Assembly: GCF_040819555.1 (NCBI RefSeq)
Contig: NZ_CP161920.1
Span: 1,177,001-1,241,000 of the forward strand
Direction of reading: 5' to 3'
DNA length: 64,000 bases
DNA from: Nitratireductor sp. GISD-1A_MAKvit
Lineage (GTDB): Bacteria > Pseudomonadota > Alphaproteobacteria > Rhizobiales > Rhizobiaceae
Numbering within the stretch: position 1 is the first letter of the stretch; the number at the start of each line of letters is the position of its first letter. This document shows, piece by piece, positions 62,446 through 64,000 of the stretch. The position numbers and the translations under genes are program-made. A model generated the notes under the pieces. That model had not been told where the DNA came from. It saw only the letters and a list, made by a program, of their open reading frames with translations, and ran no database searches.

Positions 62446-64000
62446 ATGACACGGCACGAAACGCTTGATCCCGGAAAGGCGAGGATCGCCGGCGGTGTCG
62501 CCAGTGATCAAAAACACGATTCCGCGCACAAGCATGTCAGCGGCGAAGCCGTCTATATCGACGACATGCCCGAACCGGCGGGCACGCTGCATGCCTGTCT
62601 CGGTCTTTCCGAGGTCGCGCATGGCACGATCACGAGCATGGACCTCTCGAAGGTGCGTGCTGCGCCCGGTGTGGTCGCCGTTCTGACGGCGGACGACATT
62701 CCCGGCGAAAACGACATCAGCCCCACCGGGTTGCACGACGAACCCATTTTTACGAACGAAAGGGTGCAGTTCTTCGGCCAGCCAATCTTTGCCGTGATTG
62801 CCAAAACGCGCGAAGCCGCCCGCCGTGCCTGCCGTCTTGCGAAGGTCGAGTATGCGGAAGAACCCGCGCTGATCGACATCGCCGACGCGGGCGCCGATGC
62901 CCGCCTCGTCACCGCACCGCTGAAGCTTGAACGCGGCGACAGTGCCGCGGCAATCGCCGCCGCGCCGCATTCCATCAAGGGGCAGATGCGGGTCGGCGGA
63001 CAGGACCATTTCTACCTCGAAGGCCAGATCGCCTTTGCCATGCCGGGCGAGGATGGCGACGTCACCGTCTTTTCCTCCACTCAGCACCCGAGCGAAGTGC
63101 AGCACATGGTGGCGCACGCGCTGGGCGTTTCTTCCCACGCCGTCACCATCGAGGTGCGGCGCATGGGTGGCGGGTTCGGCGGCAAGGAGACACAGGCCAA
63201 TCTGTTTGCCGTTGTCTCGGCGATCGCCGCAAAGAAGCTCAACCGTCCCGTCAAGTTGCGTCCCGACCGCGACGACGACATGACGGCGACCGGCAAGCGT
63301 CACGATTTCCTGATCGACTACGAGGTGGGCTTCGATGACGAGGGAAACATTCTCGGGGTCGACTTCACCTATGCCGCGCGCTGCGGCTATGCGGCCGACC
63401 TCTCCGGTGCGGTGACCGACCGGGCGCTCTTTCACTGCGACAACACCTATTTCTATCCCGCTGCCCGCGCAGTCTCGCGCCCGCTCTACACCAACACCGT
63501 GTCCAACACGGCGTTTCGCGGTTTCGGTGGGCCGCAGGGCATGGTGGGGGCGGAGCGCATCATCGATGAGGTGGCTTTCGCTCTGGGTAAAGACCCGCTC
63601 GAAATCCGCAGGAAAAATCTCTACGGCACGGACGACCGCAACGTCACGCCCTATCACCAGAGGGTGGAGGACAATGTCGCAGAACGGATCATCACGGAAC
63701 TGGAGGAAAGCAGCGGTTATACCGCCCGCCGGCGAGAAATCGCTTCCTTCAATGCAAAAAGCCCGGTCATCAAGCGCGGTCTGGCGCTGACGCCGGTCAA
63801 GTTCGGCATCTCCTTCACCGCAACCCATTTCAACCAGGGCCGGCGCGTTGGTGCATGTCTATACGGATGGCTCCGTGCATCTCAACCATGGCGGCACCGA
63901 AATGGGTCAGGGGCTCTACACCAAGGTGGCGCAGGTGGTGGCCGAGGAATTCCAGATCGACATCGATCAGGTGAAGATCACCGCCACGACCACCGGCAAG
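62446..64000 (+). CDS. xdhB: Xanthine dehydrogenase large (molybdopterin) subunit, 3'-truncated by window edge and frameshifted as sequenced
   Basis: About 518 of an expected 780 residues are visible. Landmarks: KHVSGEAVYIDDMPEPAGTLHACLGLS, GQDHFYLEGQIAFAMPGEDGDVTVFSSTQHPSEVQHMVAHALG, RRMGGGFGGKETQ (molybdopterin site), and TAFRGFGGPQGM. The frame breaks at GGG 63837-63839; removing one base continues [41 protein letters not shown], a perfect family match, to the right edge. Starts with ATG 2 bases after xdhA. Confidence 0.93.
   Translation, partial: MTRHETLDPGKARIAGGVASDQKHDSAHKHVSGEAVYIDDMPEPAGTLHACLGLSEVAHGTITSMDLSKVRAAPGVVAVLTADDIPGENDISPTGLHDEPIFTNERVQFFGQPIFAVIAKTREAARRACRLAKVEYAEEPALIDIADAGADARLVTAPLKLERGDSAAAIAAAPHSIKGQMRVGGQDHFYLEGQIAFAMPGEDGDVTVFSSTQHPSEVQHMVAHALGVSSHAVTIEVRRMGGGFGGKETQANLFAVVSAIAAKKLNRPVKLRPDRDDDMTATGKRHDFLIDYEVGFDDEGNILGVDFTYAARCGYAADLSGAVTDRALFHCDNTYFYPAARAVSRPLYTNTVSNTAFRGFGGPQGMVGAERIIDEVAFALGKDPLEIRRKNLYGTDDRNVTPYHQRVEDNVAERIITELEESSGYTARRREIASFNAKSPVIKRGLALTPVKFGISFTATHFNQGRRVGACLYGWLRASQPWRHRNGSGALHQGGAGGGRGIPDRHRSGEDHRHDHRQ

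Noticed and set aside
62389..63828. 479-codon minus-strand ORF antisense to xdhB
   Set aside because: Shadow frame; xdhB motifs are continuous on the plus strand apart from the +1 shift at 63837-63839.

Overview
The window is GC-rich and gene-dense. It looks like chromosome or chromid sequence from an alphaproteobacterium of the Rhizobiales/Hyphomicrobiales, probably close to the Phyllobacteriaceae (Mesorhizobium, Aminobacter, Nitratireductor and relatives). That placement is inferred from gene content (LIV, Pot, Dpp, TRAP and sugar ABC importers beside small catabolic operons), from the style of the proteins, and from an intergenic palindrome pair resembling the rhizobial RIME/REP family at 30271-30434. 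I see no rRNA, tRNA, CRISPR array, insertion sequence or prophage.

Layout. 2-1006: 3' part of an ornithine cyclodeaminase gene. 1007-6961 (minus): a tight operon GNAT-like protein > AsnB-type amidotransferase > acyl carrier protein > adenylate-forming ligase > NadE-like ATP-pyrophosphatase, divergent from a LysR gene (7153-8047); this is a carrier-protein biosynthetic cassette of unknown product. 8063-15638 (minus): LivM-LivH-LivG-LivF-binding protein importer with an amidase and an N-acyl-D-amino-acid deacylase. 15821-21457 (minus): class III aminotransferase and a Pot-type polyamine importer, divergent from an XRE-cupin regulator. 22414-27439 (plus): complete dipeptide-type ABC importer. 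27539-30215: acyl-CoA synthetase/GNAT fusion. 30446-38250 (minus): N-formylglutamate-amidohydrolase-like protein, TRAP importer, glutamine-synthetase-like ligase, aldehyde dehydrogenase and iron alcohol dehydrogenase, divergent from an RpiR regulator; together they look like a gamma-glutamylation route for an amino alcohol. 39244-40008: PEP mutase/isocitrate lyase superfamily protein. 40146-48558: amino-sugar uptake and catabolism (sugar ABC importer, Gfo/Idh oxidoreductase, BadF-type kinase, GntR, NagA). 48583-50893: Zn/Cd P-type ATPase behind a MerR-type promoter. 51494-52402: LysR. 52830-56581: IclR regulator and beta-ketoadipate end steps (PcaI, PcaJ, PcaF). 57047-64000: purine/urate catabolism (deaminase, AllA, ureidoglycine aminohydrolase, PuuE-UraD fusion on minus; UraH, XdhA, XdhB on plus; XdhB runs off the right edge).

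The common theme is scavenging of nitrogen-containing organics: polyamines, peptides, N-acyl-D-amino acids, amines or amino alcohols, amino sugars and purines, each uptake system sitting beside its first catabolic enzymes and a local regulator.

A caution on quality: twelve otherwise intact genes carry a +1 frameshift, eleven of them in a short G or C run. Removing one base restores a full-length family member each time. This pattern fits sequencing or assembly error much better than gene decay, so I list these as CDS with the shift position marked.
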